From Gloeocapsopsis dulcis (GTDB lineage Bacteria > Cyanobacteriota > Cyanobacteriia > Cyanobacteriales > Chroococcidiopsidaceae), in contig NZ_CP119968.1 of the NCBI RefSeq assembly GCF_032163395.1, forward strand, positions 2,031,501 through 2,095,500: 64,000 nucleotides of DNA, written 5' to 3'. Under the pieces are notes generated by a model. That model was not told where the DNA came from. It did not search any database and saw only the letters and a list, made by a program, of their open reading frames with translations. How positions within the stretch are numbered: the first letter of the stretch is position 1; the number at the start of each line of letters is the position of its first letter. Positions 36,171 through 46,125 of this stretch are shown here, one piece after another. The position numbers and the translations under genes are program-made.

Positions 36171-37331
36171 TTAAGGAATAATCTCAGTCACAACTCTATT
36201 ACCACTCCCACTACTTACCACAAGACTTTCATCTTGAAGTTTACCCACAGCTTTATCACCTGTAAAACTCACTGGAGGTTTAGTTTGACGATAGACAACA
36301 TTGCCTTGGGCTTCAACTAACTGAGTGGGAATTGTCCAAGTTAGCCTTTGAGAGTTAATTGTCTGACCTTTTTGCCCAGTTCCCGCAACATCACCATTAA
36401 GATAAGCAATTTGCTTTTGCAAATCCATCCGTCCCTGTTTTGCTGTCATCGTCATTTTTTCTTGATGATGTACTACTCGTACTGGTTGATCGGTGGTGAC
36501 AATTTCTGTATTCAGATCCCAGATAGCGGAGTTGCTGGCGACTTGTACAGGCGGATTGATAAGTGCAAGTTGGGCATTTTGTTTCAACGTGGCAATGTTG
36601 GTTTTTAAGTTGAACTCGCCAGAATCAGCAGTCGATCTTGCTGTAATTTTTTTGTCTTGATAACGATCAATGGCGATCGCGCGATCGGCAATCAATCTTT
36701 CCTCTTCAATTAACCATGTCAAATGTTCAGTCCGCAGTTGCGTAGTGGGATCAGTTGTGTTTGCAACTACTTTTCCTTGCAACTCAACGTGCTGTTTGCG
36801 GCTAAACACGCGTGCTTCTTGGGCTACAACTTGCACCTGTTTATGAGTCCCAGTAATTTGGTTGCGGACTATTAATAAATCTTTTTCGGGAAGCCATTCT
36901 AACTCATTGCCACGCAGTACTAAACCACTTTTAGGATCTGTCGCAACAATTTGCCCTTTGAGAAAGAGCTGTTTCCCATCTTGGTGAACTTCCCCTTCTT
37001 GTGCTTTGATGTGATACACAGGCTTACCATCTTGAAATAGCTCACCTGTGGGATTTTTGACCTGTGCTACTTGTTGATCTTGGCTGTATGTTGCCTGCGC
37101 AGCGTTAACTTTCCAGACGGTTCGTCCTTGTTCGTCTGCTTGTTCCAAATCAACGTTATTAAACGTTAATTCGGTGTCAATTTTTTGCACAGTCGTTGTG
37201 TCTGCCGACAGCTTGTTCGCAGTTTGGTTTTGCCCTCGACAACCCATAACCACTACTAGCAGCATCCCTACTAAGAGTTGCGCCCTGAAGCTAGGTCGGA
37301 GAATAGAGAATAAAAGATAGAAACGATTCAT
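36171..37331 (-). CDS. lptC: LptC-like LPS export lipoprotein
   Basis: A 386-residue protein with a lipoprotein signal ending in VVVMG-C31, followed by two beta-jellyroll/OstA-like repeats (about 50-160 and 180-370), e.g. TELTFNNVDLEQADEQGRTV and LQGKVVANTTDPTTQLRTEH. It is about twice the length of E. coli LptC, as is usual for cyanobacterial homologues. It should bridge lipopolysaccharide from the LptBFG transporter towards the outer membrane. It precedes the labA-like gene's end by 24 nt in the same direction and may share its transcript. Confidence 0.8.
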   Translation of the reverse strand: MNRFYLLFSILRPSFRAQLLVGMLLVVVMGCRGQNQTANKLSADTTTVQKIDTELTFNNVDLEQADEQGRTVWKVNAAQATYSQDQQVAQVKNPTGELFQDGKPVYHIKAQEGEVHQDGKQLFLKGQIVATDPKSGLVLRGNELEWLPEKDLLIVRNQITGTHKQVQVVAQEARVFSRKQHVELQGKVVANTTDPTTQLRTEHLTWLIEEERLIADRAIAIDRYQDKKITARSTADSGEFNLKTNIATLKQNAQLALINPPVQVASNSAIWDLNTEIVTTDQPVRVVHHQEKMTMTAKQGRMDLQKQIAYLNGDVAGTGQKGQTINSQRLTWTIPTQLVEAQGNVVYRQTKPPVSFTGDKAVGKLQDESLVVSSGSGNRVVTEIIP

Positions 37332-37355
37332 ATTTCTATCTTCGCTCCTTATTCT

Positions 37356-38006
37356 TCAATCTTGCGAAGTTGGAATAATATTTGGTATGCCATCAGGAGT
37401 AATTCCTTGTTGTGGTGGTTGCTCAATAATACTCATAGTGGGAATTGGGCGATAGAGATAGTCTTGTCTTGGAGTTTTCTGAATATCGTCTTTGATCGAC
37501 TCTAAATCAATGTAGCGATCTGAGACATTAATCAAGCTATCGCTTGTCATTGTCCGCAAACTGACAACTTCGACTCTCGCCCCACGGTAGCTGACAGCAT
37601 TTGCTGCATATGCCAAATCGCCGTCACCACTCACCAACACTGCAGTGTCATAGGAATCAACCAGCGCCATCATGTCCACAGCAATTTCAACATCTAGGTT
37701 TGCTTTTTTTGAGCCATCAGGTAGCTGGACTAACTCTTTGGCAATGACTCTGTAGCCATTACGTCGCATCCACAATAAGAACCCTTGTTGCTTTTCGTTG
37801 GTCCGGTCTACACCTGTGTAAAAAAATGAGCGTAGCAACCGAGAACCACCAGTTAGCCTGCATAAGAGTTTTGTGTAGTCAATTTCAATACCTAACTGCA
37901 GTGCAGCGTAAAATAAGTTAGAGCCATCAATAAAAATGGAAACCCTACCTCGATTCTCTAGCACCTGTTCGGCTGTGAAAATCGAATCCGATTCAAAATT
38001 TAACAT
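37356..38006 (-). CDS. NYN-domain protein of the LabA/DUF88 family
   Basis: A 216-residue protein with a PIN-like NYN nuclease fold: SIFIDGSNLFYAALQLG (acidic start), KANLDVEIAVDMMALVDSYD and LVSGDGDLAYAANAVSYRG supply the conserved Asp residues. The C-terminal 40 residues are Pro-rich and variable. LabA in Synechococcus acts in circadian output and negative feedback; several paralogues of unknown role exist, so the symbol is withheld. Same direction as lptC downstream, with 24 nt between. Confidence 0.85.
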   Translation of the reverse strand: MLNFESDSIFTAEQVLENRGRVSIFIDGSNLFYAALQLGIEIDYTKLLCRLTGGSRLLRSFFYTGVDRTNEKQQGFLLWMRRNGYRVIAKELVQLPDGSKKANLDVEIAVDMMALVDSYDTAVLVSGDGDLAYAANAVSYRGARVEVVSLRTMTSDSLINVSDRYIDLESIKDDIQKTPRQDYLYRPIPTMSIIEQPPQQGITPDGIPNIIPTSQD

Positions 38007-38170
38007 GATTTATTATGCCTCGATATTATTAAACCTGTTTATTTATAAAAAATGATTGTTTTAGATAAAGTATGTTACACCAGATTGTTATATTTCACTG
38101 ACAATTTATATTAAGACTTGATTATTTTTTGTCATTGTAAAGTTGCCAGTGTTGGTATGTCAGTAAATCG

Positions 38171-39772
38171 CTAAATTGTTTGTAGCAATTCTAGCCTTTG
38201 AAAAACAGGTTTTGGAGTACCTAATTTTTCATCTACGCTTAATAGTCCCCACTGAGAGTGAGTCATAAATGGTGTCGAAGCAGCAATTTGTGTTTTTTCA
38301 TTGAAATTGATTGCAAAACCAAGTTGTTGATAAATCTCGCTTGACACGTTAGGAGTGATCGGTGATAGCAAATATGCCGCTAATCTAATTGATTCCAATA
38401 CAGTGTATAGCACTTGTTCTACTTGTTGCTGATGTCCTTGTTTATAGAGTGTCCAAGGTGCTTGTTCGTCAATAAACTTATTACCAGCCCGTACTAAAGA
38501 CAAGATAGCATCGCAAGCTTGGTTAAAAGCTAGCGCTTCATAACTCTGTTTAACTTTTTTTCCTAAAGTCAAGCCAATCGCCTTCAAAGGATGTTCTGAG
38601 GGAATATCGTCGCTAGAACAATCAGGAACATTTCCGTTACAGTATTTCTTCACCATATTTAGCGTCCGGTTTAGCAAATTGCCTAAATCGTTAGCTAAAT
38701 CTGCATTTAGTACATTAATAAAGCGAGTTTCGTTAAAATCTCCGTCTTTACCAAATTCAATTTCTTTAAAAAAGTAATACCGTACGGCATCCGCACCATA
38801 GCGTTCAACTAAAGCAACGGGATCAAGCGTGTTGCCAAGGCTTTTGCCCATTTTTTGACCATCTTTAGTTAAAAATCCATGTCCAAAAATTTGGTGAGAA
38901 ATAGGTAGCTTTGCAGACATTAGCATTGCAGGCCAGTAGACGGCATGGAAGCGTAAGATATCTTTGCCAATTAAATGTAAATTAATCGGCATCCATTGAC
39001 TTAGTGCATTTTCTAGACAAGGTTCGTCATTCGCATCGAGTAACGCGGTAAGATATCCAACTAAAGCATCAAACCAAACATAAATCGTTTGAGCGGGATC
39101 AACTGGTATTGGAAAGCCCCACTGTACGTTTACACGTGAAATTGAAAAGTCTTGTAGTCCCTGACTAACAAAACTGAGGACTTCATTACGACGACTTTCG
39201 GGTTGAATAAAATCTGGGTGCTGTTGGTATAGTTCTTCTAGTTGTGACTGATAGCGCGACAGGCGAAAGAAGTAGTTTTCTTCATCGCGCCACTCAGCTG
39301 GCTTATTGGTATGAATCGGACAACGATGTCCATCTAATAGTTCGCGTTCTTCTTTGAACTCTTCGCAGGCAACGCAATACCAGCCTTGTTGTCTATTTTT
39401 GTATATATCTCCTTGATCCCAGACACGTTGAAAAAAATCTTTGACGATCGCTTCGTGTTTAACGCTTGTCGTACGGATAAAGCTATCGTACTGAATATCT
39501 AGTTTTTCCCATAGCAAAACAAATCCCGCCGCAATTTCATCGCAGTAAGCTTGTGGCGATCGCGCTTTACTTTCTGCCGTGCGCTGAATCTTTTGTCCGT
39601 GTTCGTCGGTTCCTGTCACTAACATGACCGACTTGCCTTGTAACCGAGCAAATCTTGCTAGTATATCGGCTGCGATTGTTGTGTAAGCACTACCGATGTG
39701 CGGTAGGTCATTCACATAATAAAGTGGTGTTGTAAGCGCAAATGTTTCTGTTGTTTTACTCGCAGATATCAT
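38171..39772 (-). CDS. metG: Methionyl-tRNA synthetase
   Basis: Charges initiator and elongator tRNA-Met. The 533-residue class I synthetase has the HIGH-type motif HIGS (25-28), a zinc knob (WYCVACEEF ... HRCPIH, about 127-150), the KMSKS-type loop KMGKS (about 310, in the cyanobacterial form with Gly) and an anticodon-binding helical domain. It lacks the C-terminal EMAP-like tRNA-binding domain found in longer MetRS. Monocistronic as far as can be seen. Confidence 0.95.
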   Translation of the reverse strand: MISASKTTETFALTTPLYYVNDLPHIGSAYTTIAADILARFARLQGKSVMLVTGTDEHGQKIQRTAESKARSPQAYCDEIAAGFVLLWEKLDIQYDSFIRTTSVKHEAIVKDFFQRVWDQGDIYKNRQQGWYCVACEEFKEERELLDGHRCPIHTNKPAEWRDEENYFFRLSRYQSQLEELYQQHPDFIQPESRRNEVLSFVSQGLQDFSISRVNVQWGFPIPVDPAQTIYVWFDALVGYLTALLDANDEPCLENALSQWMPINLHLIGKDILRFHAVYWPAMLMSAKLPISHQIFGHGFLTKDGQKMGKSLGNTLDPVALVERYGADAVRYYFFKEIEFGKDGDFNETRFINVLNADLANDLGNLLNRTLNMVKKYCNGNVPDCSSDDIPSEHPLKAIGLTLGKKVKQSYEALAFNQACDAILSLVRAGNKFIDEQAPWTLYKQGHQQQVEQVLYTVLESIRLAAYLLSPITPNVSSEIYQQLGFAINFNEKTQIAASTPFMTHSQWGLLSVDEKLGTPKPVFQRLELLQTI

Positions 39773-40171
39773 GCAAAGTTTATAAATAAATTTGAAATTT
39801 TCTTTATCATACCTCAGAGTTTCTGAGTATGTATTTTTGTTACCAACTTCTAATTGACCAACGAGATATTCTAGCGTAAGACTAAGGTAATAAGAGATAA
39901 AATGAAGCAGTTAGAAACAACCGCGAAGTATATCGATTATTTTTGTCTAAAAGCCGTAAAAAACAGATGATTGTATCAATTTTAAGGATTTTATTTTTAT
40001 AAGGATATCAGAAAATACTACTTCATCCACCAAAATCGAACAAAGAATGCCAAATTTGCGATAATTCCTACTTCTGGTACTCGCCACCAAAGATAAATAA
40101 ATGTAACGATTTAGTTAAGTAAAGCTAATTTGCTTACAGACATCCTAGACGCATAATTGATATTGCAACGC
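39773..40171. other. Intergenic region between divergent metG and acyltransferase genes
   Basis: About 400 nt, AT-rich, with no recognisable gene, RNA or palindrome. A 22-codon frame at about 39902 has no support. Confidence 0.4.
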
Positions 40172-40918
40172 ATGAGTGCAAACAACGCCCTGCAGGTTTC
40201 TCAAGGGTTTCTCGCTTCTGTGGGAACTCAAATGTTTCGTTACTACGAGGATCGCATTCCTCGCAGCGGTCCTGTGCTTGTGGTGAGCAATCATCGCAGC
40301 TTTATGGACGCGCCAATTCTGATGACAACTCTAGAACGACCAATTCGCTTTGCTTGCCATCATTATATGGCTCAAGTACCAGTCATGCGAGAAATCGTTA
40401 CTGACCTGCTAGGATGCTTTCCGCTAGAGGCAAAGGAAAAAAGACAGCAGGGTTTTTTTCAGCAGGCTTTAAATCTGTTAAATAGTTCCCAAGTCGTTGG
40501 CATCTTCCCTGAAGGGACTAGACCGATGGTGACGTTCACCCAGCCTGATCATTTAGGCGAGTTTCAGCGTGGTTTTGCGCACTTGGCTTTACGGGGTACC
40601 ACGTCCGGCGTAGTGCCATCAGTACAAAATTTAACGATCCTACCAATCGCGATCGCGTCTTTAGAAGAAGTGAACACTTCGGCAGTACCTTTAAAGTTAC
40701 TCAGCTTATTTGATCCTTCTGAACCTTTATTCAATCAGTCTGGCTGGCATCCGTTAGTGATTTATCGTCGTGTCGCCGTTTTAGTTGGTCGTCCGTATTG
40801 GATTTCACACCAACAGCAGATGGAATATCAAGGCAAGCAGGCGAAAAATGCAGTGGCTGATTTAACTCACTACTGTCAAGAAGAAATTGCGCAACTGTTA
40901 CGTCAAGGATTTTATTAG
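40172..40918 (+). CDS. Lysophospholipid acyltransferase (PlsC superfamily)
   Basis: A 248-residue LPLAT protein with the NH-x4-D motif H41/D46 (NHRSFMD) and FPEGTRP at about 115-121. It lacks predicted membrane helices beyond a few hydrophobic stretches. The substrate is not certain: it may acylate lysophosphatidic acid or another acceptor. It is 215 nt upstream of a phytyl-ester-synthase-like hydrolase on the same strand; in plant PES proteins these two domains are fused. The ATG at 40172 is preferred to a TTG five codons upstream. Confidence 0.82.
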   Translation: MSANNALQVSQGFLASVGTQMFRYYEDRIPRSGPVLVVSNHRSFMDAPILMTTLERPIRFACHHYMAQVPVMREIVTDLLGCFPLEAKEKRQQGFFQQALNLLNSSQVVGIFPEGTRPMVTFTQPDHLGEFQRGFAHLALRGTTSGVVPSVQNLTILPIAIASLEEVNTSAVPLKLLSLFDPSEPLFNQSGWHPLVIYRRVAVLVGRPYWISHQQQMEYQGKQAKNAVADLTHYCQEEIAQLLRQGFY

Positions 40919-41133
40919 GAGTTGAAGATGAGGAGTCAATAAGTCAGCACGATCCTTTTTTTTACTTGCTTCAGGGTAAAATCTAACGTTTGGATAATTT
41001 TTATTTATTCAATACATCAGAAGTTTCTAATAGCTAGTTGCTGAATAAATATCAAAGCTCGATGTTTTTCATTCTTCTCACTTGATTCCTAACCTACTAA
41101 CAGCAAGTTTTTTGAGCTTATCCAAACTTAACA

Positions 41134-41955
41134 ATGTCAGAAATTGATAGCAAACCCGTTTTTTTGACACCCAACAAAGTTCAACCAGAGTATCCCTTGT
41201 TTGTATTCTTACCAGGGATGGATGGAACTGGACGACTACTGCGTTCGCAAACCGAGGGCTTAGAAGTTGCGTTTGATGTCCGTTGTTTATCGATTCCCCT
41301 GAATGATTTAACAAGCTGGGCAGATCTCACCCAACAAGTTGTTGATTTAATTGAGCTAGAAATTGAAAAAACCCCTCAACGACAAGTTTATTTGTGTGGC
41401 GAATCGTTTGGTGGTTGTCTAGCAATCAAAGTTGCGCTGTACTCACCGCGCCTCTTTGACAAGATTATTTTAGTTAACCCAGCATCTTCTTTTCATCGCC
41501 GATCTTGGTACGATTGGGTATCACAGTTAATTCATGTAGTTCCTCGCTGGCTCTATCCCTTTGGAGCGTTAGGGCTACTAGCATTCATCGCTTCACTCGA
41601 TAAAATGGCACCAACGGATCGCAAAGATCTACTACACGTAATGCGTTCTGTCCCGCCGGAAACTGTTTTATGGCGGCTGTGTTTGGTAAGAGAATTTGAC
41701 GTTAGTGATGCGCAGTTACGCGAGCTAACTCAACCTGTTTTAGTTGTTGCTAGTGCGCGCGATCGCTTATTACCATCCGTATCTGAAGCACGACACCTCG
41801 TCAGAGTCTTAGAAAATGCCAAGATGGTTACTTTACCATACAGTGGACACGCTTGCTTAGTCGAAGAAGATACCAACCTTTACGAGATTATGCAGGCAGA
41901 GGATTTTTTAGATAATGTCACTAAAACCGAACTGCCGTATGTAGTCGATTATTAG
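41134..41955 (+). CDS. Alpha/beta hydrolase similar to the N-terminal domain of phytyl ester synthase
   Basis: A 273-residue alpha/beta hydrolase. FVFLPGMDGTGRLLRSQTEG forms the oxyanion region, the nucleophile is S91 in CGESFGGCLA, the Asp is in SARDRLLPS (about 210) and the His in SGHACLVEE (about 238). Spacing and wording of these motifs resemble the hydrolase half of plant PES1/PES2 and related cyanobacterial proteins that make acyl esters of phytol, plastoquinol or diacylglycerol. Here it is a stand-alone domain downstream of a separate acyltransferase. Substrate unproven. Confidence 0.75.
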   Translation: MSEIDSKPVFLTPNKVQPEYPLFVFLPGMDGTGRLLRSQTEGLEVAFDVRCLSIPLNDLTSWADLTQQVVDLIELEIEKTPQRQVYLCGESFGGCLAIKVALYSPRLFDKIILVNPASSFHRRSWYDWVSQLIHVVPRWLYPFGALGLLAFIASLDKMAPTDRKDLLHVMRSVPPETVLWRLCLVREFDVSDAQLRELTQPVLVVASARDRLLPSVSEARHLVRVLENAKMVTLPYSGHACLVEEDTNLYEIMQAEDFLDNVTKTELPYVVDY

Positions 41956-41972
41956 AACGATGATGACGAGTG

Positions 41973-43445
41973 TTAATCGGGTTGCAAGTGGGAAAATGAA
42001 TTTTCACTAGAAGTTGGAGTGCTACTTTCTGCTTTGACTTCAAACGTTACATTACAAGCTTCGGGTTGTTCTAACACTTGCAAGCAAAGTTCAGCGATTG
42101 AATCGCGACTGACTTTACCTTTAATGTTGTCTCCTTGATCGAAAACTAACGGTTGGACTCCCGATTCCTCAGTTAAAGCACAAGGTCGAATAATTGTGTA
42201 AGGAATACCACAGTGTCTGAGAGATTCTTCTCCACGCCACTTCCACGTTAAAATGCCACCTAGTTGATCGTTTAATCTTACCGCCGGAGGTTGTTCCTCT
42301 AAGTTAATTCCTGGACGTCCAGGACGAGTCACTCCTGCCGAACTGACTAAGATAAACTGTGGTAACTTAGCACCACCATAAGCTTTGATTGATTCGACTT
42401 GTAAGGCAAAGCCACCAGATGTAAATTTTGGGTTGAGTTCGCCATCATACTCAAACTTACTCAACATTAATTGCAAAGAAGCGATTTTACTTGGATCAAT
42501 CGCAGGCGCATCTTTCAAAGTTTTGGCACGAAACACCGCAGTTAAATCCGCAAAGGGAATACAGACATCTATCCAAGTATTGCTAACTGTATCGAATGAA
42601 TACGAGTAAGCTGTACCATCCCACTTAGTGTCTGTGCGGATGAAGCACTTGTAGCGTTTTCCGTCGCCTCTAACGCGCAGTTTAATCCCTTGATAGCCAG
42701 ATAAGTTTAACTTTGGCTCCAAGTTTTTAGTTCTGACAGAAGCAAAACCACCTGAATTCGCAGTTGATACATTACCAGTAAATAAGGCGGTATCTTCAAC
42801 AAATCTAATTTCACTCTGACTTACACCGCCCATGACAACATCATCTACCGCACCCCAAATGCGTTTTAACTCCTCAGAGGGATGTGCAAAATCAAAAATT
42901 ATCTTGTCAGATGGAACCGTAGCAAAATGCTGAGCAGCTACTTCGACTAAGTTCTTGACTCCTAGATATTCTACAACTTCGGGAGTATCTCCAACGATTT
43001 CGGGTTGGTAGAATTTGACACCTTGATTGTACTTCGCGCGATCGGGGGTGTCTCCTTCCACAGGCTGAACGCGCACGGCAGTGCAACAAATAACCGCTGT
43101 GACATCTGCCATCATTTCTAGAGTGATTTCAGGTTTGGTAATGTCACCAACATATAATTCAACGTTGTCGCCGAGAATTTCTTTGGCTTTTTCTGCATCG
43201 CGGACAAGCGATCGCACTTTGTACCCACGATCAATTAGCCGTTGTACTACACGCCTACCAACACCGCCTGTTGCCCCAGCGACTAACACGACTCCCACTC
43301 GTTTTTCTCCTGTTGATACTACCTGAGAATCTTGAGATCCTGGAATAAACCGCTGTAACCATCCGATAAAAGGAATCACCTCAAAAAAGGTAAGGGTTTG
43401 TACAAACCTACCCAAATCCCATTGAGAACGATTTGTTTCAGTCAT
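41973..43445 (-). CDS. Atypical SDR with inserted CIA30 domain (HCF173-like)
   Basis: A 490-residue protein in which an NAD(P)-binding atypical short-chain dehydrogenase (VLVAGATGGVGRRVVQRLIDRG near the N-terminus, and a C-terminal half with FILVSSAGVTRPG and YTIIRPCALTEE) is split by a CIA30-type beta-sandwich (about 185-350, FDFAHPSEELKRIWGAVDDVVMGGVS). The same architecture defines plant HCF173, which promotes psbA translation. A role in photosystem assembly or translation is thus plausible. ATG 43445 follows GAGG; the longer frame opens at a GTG at 43460. Confidence 0.82.
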   Translation of the reverse strand: MTETNRSQWDLGRFVQTLTFFEVIPFIGWLQRFIPGSQDSQVVSTGEKRVGVVLVAGATGGVGRRVVQRLIDRGYKVRSLVRDAEKAKEILGDNVELYVGDITKPEITLEMMADVTAVICCTAVRVQPVEGDTPDRAKYNQGVKFYQPEIVGDTPEVVEYLGVKNLVEVAAQHFATVPSDKIIFDFAHPSEELKRIWGAVDDVVMGGVSQSEIRFVEDTALFTGNVSTANSGGFASVRTKNLEPKLNLSGYQGIKLRVRGDGKRYKCFIRTDTKWDGTAYSYSFDTVSNTWIDVCIPFADLTAVFRAKTLKDAPAIDPSKIASLQLMLSKFEYDGELNPKFTSGGFALQVESIKAYGGAKLPQFILVSSAGVTRPGRPGINLEEQPPAVRLNDQLGGILTWKWRGEESLRHCGIPYTIIRPCALTEESGVQPLVFDQGDNIKGKVSRDSIAELCLQVLEQPEACNVTFEVKAESSTPTSSENSFSHLQPD

Positions 43446-43669
43446 AAGTAGCGTCCTCACTGCTGTTCTTAGTCTAACTGTTTGGGGAGGGGTCAGGATT
43501 TAGGGCTTGGTTGTGTTTTCGTGAAATCGACTCCGCGGGAGAAGGCGATCGCAATTAGCAATTAGCAAACTATTCATTATCCCACCGCCCTGTAACTTTC
43601 TATTCACAAATAGGGTGTTTTTGCCTGTTAAGATGTAACTGATTCACATTAATAAATAAGTCGTCAATT

Positions 43670-44548
43670 GTGACTGTTAAGCCAGATTGGTTGCGAGTCA
43701 AAGCGCCTCAATGGGAGCGTGTTGGCAGCGTTAAAGAAATTTTACGAGATTTAGCACTCAATACGGTGTGCGAAGAAGCATCTTGCCCGAATATTGGCGA
43801 GTGTTTCAACGCAGGTACTGCAACATTTTTAATTATGGGACCAGCGTGTACCCGTGCGTGTCCGTATTGCGATATAGATTTTGAGAAAAAACCCAAAGCC
43901 CTCGATTTTACCGAACCGGCAAGACTTGCGGAAGCAGTACGCCGAATGCGACTTAATCATGTTGTGATTACCTCGGTGAATCGGGATGATTTGCCCGATG
44001 GTGGGGCGTCGCAGTTTGTGCGGTGTATTACTGCAATTCGGGGAGTATCGCCACAGACAACGATTGAAGTGCTGATTCCGGATTTGTGTGGCAACTGGGA
44101 TGCGTTGGAAATTATTCTGCAAGCACAACCAGAGGTACTTAATCATAATACCGAAACGGTGTCTCGACTTTATCGCCGAGTCCGCCCGCAAGGAAATTAC
44201 GATCGCACTTTAGAATTACTCAAGCGTTCTCGCGATTTAGCTCCTTGGGTTTATACTAAATCAGGCTTGATGGTTGGACTTGGAGAAACTGATGTAGAAG
44301 TTCGTGCTGTGATGGCAGATCTCCGCGCGGTTGATTGCGATATTCTGACACTGGGACAATACTTACAACCAAGTCAAAAACATCTGAACGTCGCTCAATT
44401 TGTCACGCCAGAACAGTTTGATGCTTGGAAACAGTTTGGTGAGGAATTAGGTTTTCTGCAAGTCGTATCTTCCCCATTAACACGCAGTTCTTATCATGCA
44501 GAACAGGTAAGAGAATTGATGCAACGTTATCCACGCAGTCGATTTTAG
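43670..44548 (+). CDS. lipA: Lipoyl synthase
   Basis: Radical SAM enzyme that inserts sulfur into octanoyl groups to make lipoate. The 292-residue protein has both iron-sulfur motifs: C34/C39/C45 for the auxiliary cluster ([12 protein letters not shown]) and C60/C64/C67 for the SAM cluster (CTRACPYC), and the C-terminal RSSYHAEQ with its conserved Ser. It starts at a GTG. gpsA follows after 3 nt on the same strand. Confidence 0.95.
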   Translation: MTVKPDWLRVKAPQWERVGSVKEILRDLALNTVCEEASCPNIGECFNAGTATFLIMGPACTRACPYCDIDFEKKPKALDFTEPARLAEAVRRMRLNHVVITSVNRDDLPDGGASQFVRCITAIRGVSPQTTIEVLIPDLCGNWDALEIILQAQPEVLNHNTETVSRLYRRVRPQGNYDRTLELLKRSRDLAPWVYTKSGLMVGLGETDVEVRAVMADLRAVDCDILTLGQYLQPSQKHLNVAQFVTPEQFDAWKQFGEELGFLQVVSSPLTRSSYHAEQVRELMQRYPRSRF

Positions 44549-44551
44549 TGA

Positions 44552-45520
44552 GTGATTAGGAGTGAATTTGATTCTCCTACAGACAACGGGGGAATTCAAC
44601 CAAAATTAGTTGCAGTTTTGGGTGCTGGTGCTTGGGGTTCAACTTTGGCAAACCTGGCAACCGCAACGGGTCATACTGTAAGTCTATGGTCGCGTCATCT
44701 TGACCGTAGTTTAGCAGAAACCGTTGAAGGTGCAGATATTATCGTTTCGGCAATTTCGATGAAAGGCGTGCGATCGGTTGTCGAACAAATTCAATCTTTG
44801 TCGTTTGCACCAGAAACAATTTTTCTGACAGCGACTAAAGGGTTAGAACCAATGACAACGTTAACTCCAGCACAGATTTGGCAAGCTGCATTTCCACACC
44901 ATCCAATTGTCGTTCTTTGCGGTCCCAATTTATCAAAAGAAGTTCAGCAAGGTTTACCCGCTGCAACAGTTGTCGCAAGTACGAATATTACAGCAGCAGA
45001 AGTGGTGCAAACGGTGTTTTCTTCGCATCGGTTTCGCGTTTACACTAATTCTGATCCAATTGGAGTAGAACTCGGCGGGACGATCAAAAATGTGATTGCG
45101 ATCGCCGCTGGTGTCTGCGACGGTTTACATTTGGGAACGAACGCCAAAGCCGCACTTGTGACGCGGGGACTTACCGAAATTATTCGTATTGGTGTTGCTT
45201 GGGGAGCAAAAATTGAGACTTTTTACGGTTTATCAGGATTAGGAGATTTGCTGGCAACGTGCAATAGTCCCTTAAGTCGTAACTATCAAGTTGGTTATCA
45301 GCTAGCGCAGGGTAAAACTTTAGCAGAAATTCTCGAACATCTTGAGGGAACAGCCGAGGGAGTTAATACGACGCAAGTTTTAATTGCAAAAGCACATCAG
45401 CAGCATATTTCTGTACCAATTACAACTCAAGTTTACAGATTATTACAAGCAGAAATTACACCACGACAAGCATTAGAAGAATTAATGTTACGCGATATCA
45501 AGCCAGAGTATAATTTTTGA
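44552..45520 (+). CDS. gpsA: Glycerol-3-phosphate dehydrogenase [NAD(P)+]
   Basis: Reduces dihydroxyacetone phosphate to glycerol 3-phosphate for lipid synthesis. The 322-residue protein has the Rossmann motif VLGAGAWGSTLANL, GPNLSKEV, and the catalytic-lysine stretch GGTIKNVIAIAAGVCDGL, then NAKAALVTRGLTEI. It starts at a GTG 3 nt after the lipA stop, with about 20 extra residues before the Rossmann fold, so a tight lipA-gpsA unit is likely. Confidence 0.93.
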   Translation: MIRSEFDSPTDNGGIQPKLVAVLGAGAWGSTLANLATATGHTVSLWSRHLDRSLAETVEGADIIVSAISMKGVRSVVEQIQSLSFAPETIFLTATKGLEPMTTLTPAQIWQAAFPHHPIVVLCGPNLSKEVQQGLPAATVVASTNITAAEVVQTVFSSHRFRVYTNSDPIGVELGGTIKNVIAIAAGVCDGLHLGTNAKAALVTRGLTEIIRIGVAWGAKIETFYGLSGLGDLLATCNSPLSRNYQVGYQLAQGKTLAEILEHLEGTAEGVNTTQVLIAKAHQQHISVPITTQVYRLLQAEITPRQALEELMLRDIKPEYNF

Positions 45521-45671
45521 GAATTGCCTAGCGACTGAAGTTGCACTTCAAATAAACACCAGTTATCTTAGGTTTTGTGTATAATTCATTACACTTAATT
45601 TGTCAATCGTGACACTTCAGAAAGAGTGATGCAACAGCTTTATTTATTCATCTAGTATAAAATGATGGTCG

Positions 45672-45893
45672 CTACTGCGTTTTCCATTCGCTTTCTGGAA
45701 TATTCGCAGTAGTCATAATGTTTCGGAGTGTGCCAATCGGTAAGTCCTTACCTTTATGAGAAGGTACGATTACCTGAACTTCTGCTACATTGCGCCATTT
45801 ACGATGACTGCCTTTTTGTGAGACTAATTCAAAGCCATAGCGTTGTAGAATACGCTCAACTTGATCAGCACTCATCCGTCGGATGCGAGTCAT
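45672..45893 (-). CDS. hicA: HicA-type mRNA interferase toxin
   Basis: A 73-residue YcfA/HicA protein with the double-stranded RNA-binding-like fold and catalytic His H30 in QKGSHRKW, then IVPSHKGKDLPIGTLRNIM. It overlaps the hicB stop by 4 nt (ATGA), so the two are translated together. Known HicA toxins cleave mRNA and are neutralised by HicB. Order here is antitoxin first. Confidence 0.9.
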   Translation of the reverse strand: MTRIRRMSADQVERILQRYGFELVSQKGSHRKWRNVAEVQVIVPSHKGKDLPIGTLRNIMTTANIPESEWKTQ

Positions 45894-46093
45894 CCAATAC
45901 TAACCTCTCGAATAATTGCTCCAGGAGCTAATTGAATAGGAGTAGGTTCAAGGTAGAGTTCAATTGCCTCCTGAATATTTTCTATAGCTTCTTCTTCCGT
46001 GTCTCCCGCAGACACACAGCCTGGTAACTCTGGACACCAAATTGCCCAATCTCCAGTTTCTGAATCGGGTTCAAGCACCACACGCCATTTCAT
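45890..46093 (-). CDS. hicB: HicB-type antitoxin
   Basis: A 67-residue partial-RNase-H-fold antitoxin: MKWRVVLEPDSETGDWAIWCPELPGCVSAGDTEEEAIENIQEAIELYLE is the HicB core. No C-terminal DNA-binding domain is present. The ATG at 46093 is chosen; a TTG at 46114 would add 7 residues. It is 32 nt downstream of another HicB-like gene on the same strand and overlaps hicA. Confidence 0.88.
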   Translation of the reverse strand: MKWRVVLEPDSETGDWAIWCPELPGCVSAGDTEEEAIENIQEAIELYLEPTPIQLAPGAIIREVSIG

Positions 46094-46125
46094 AAAATGT
46101 ACTTCATAATACAATGCCTATTCGA

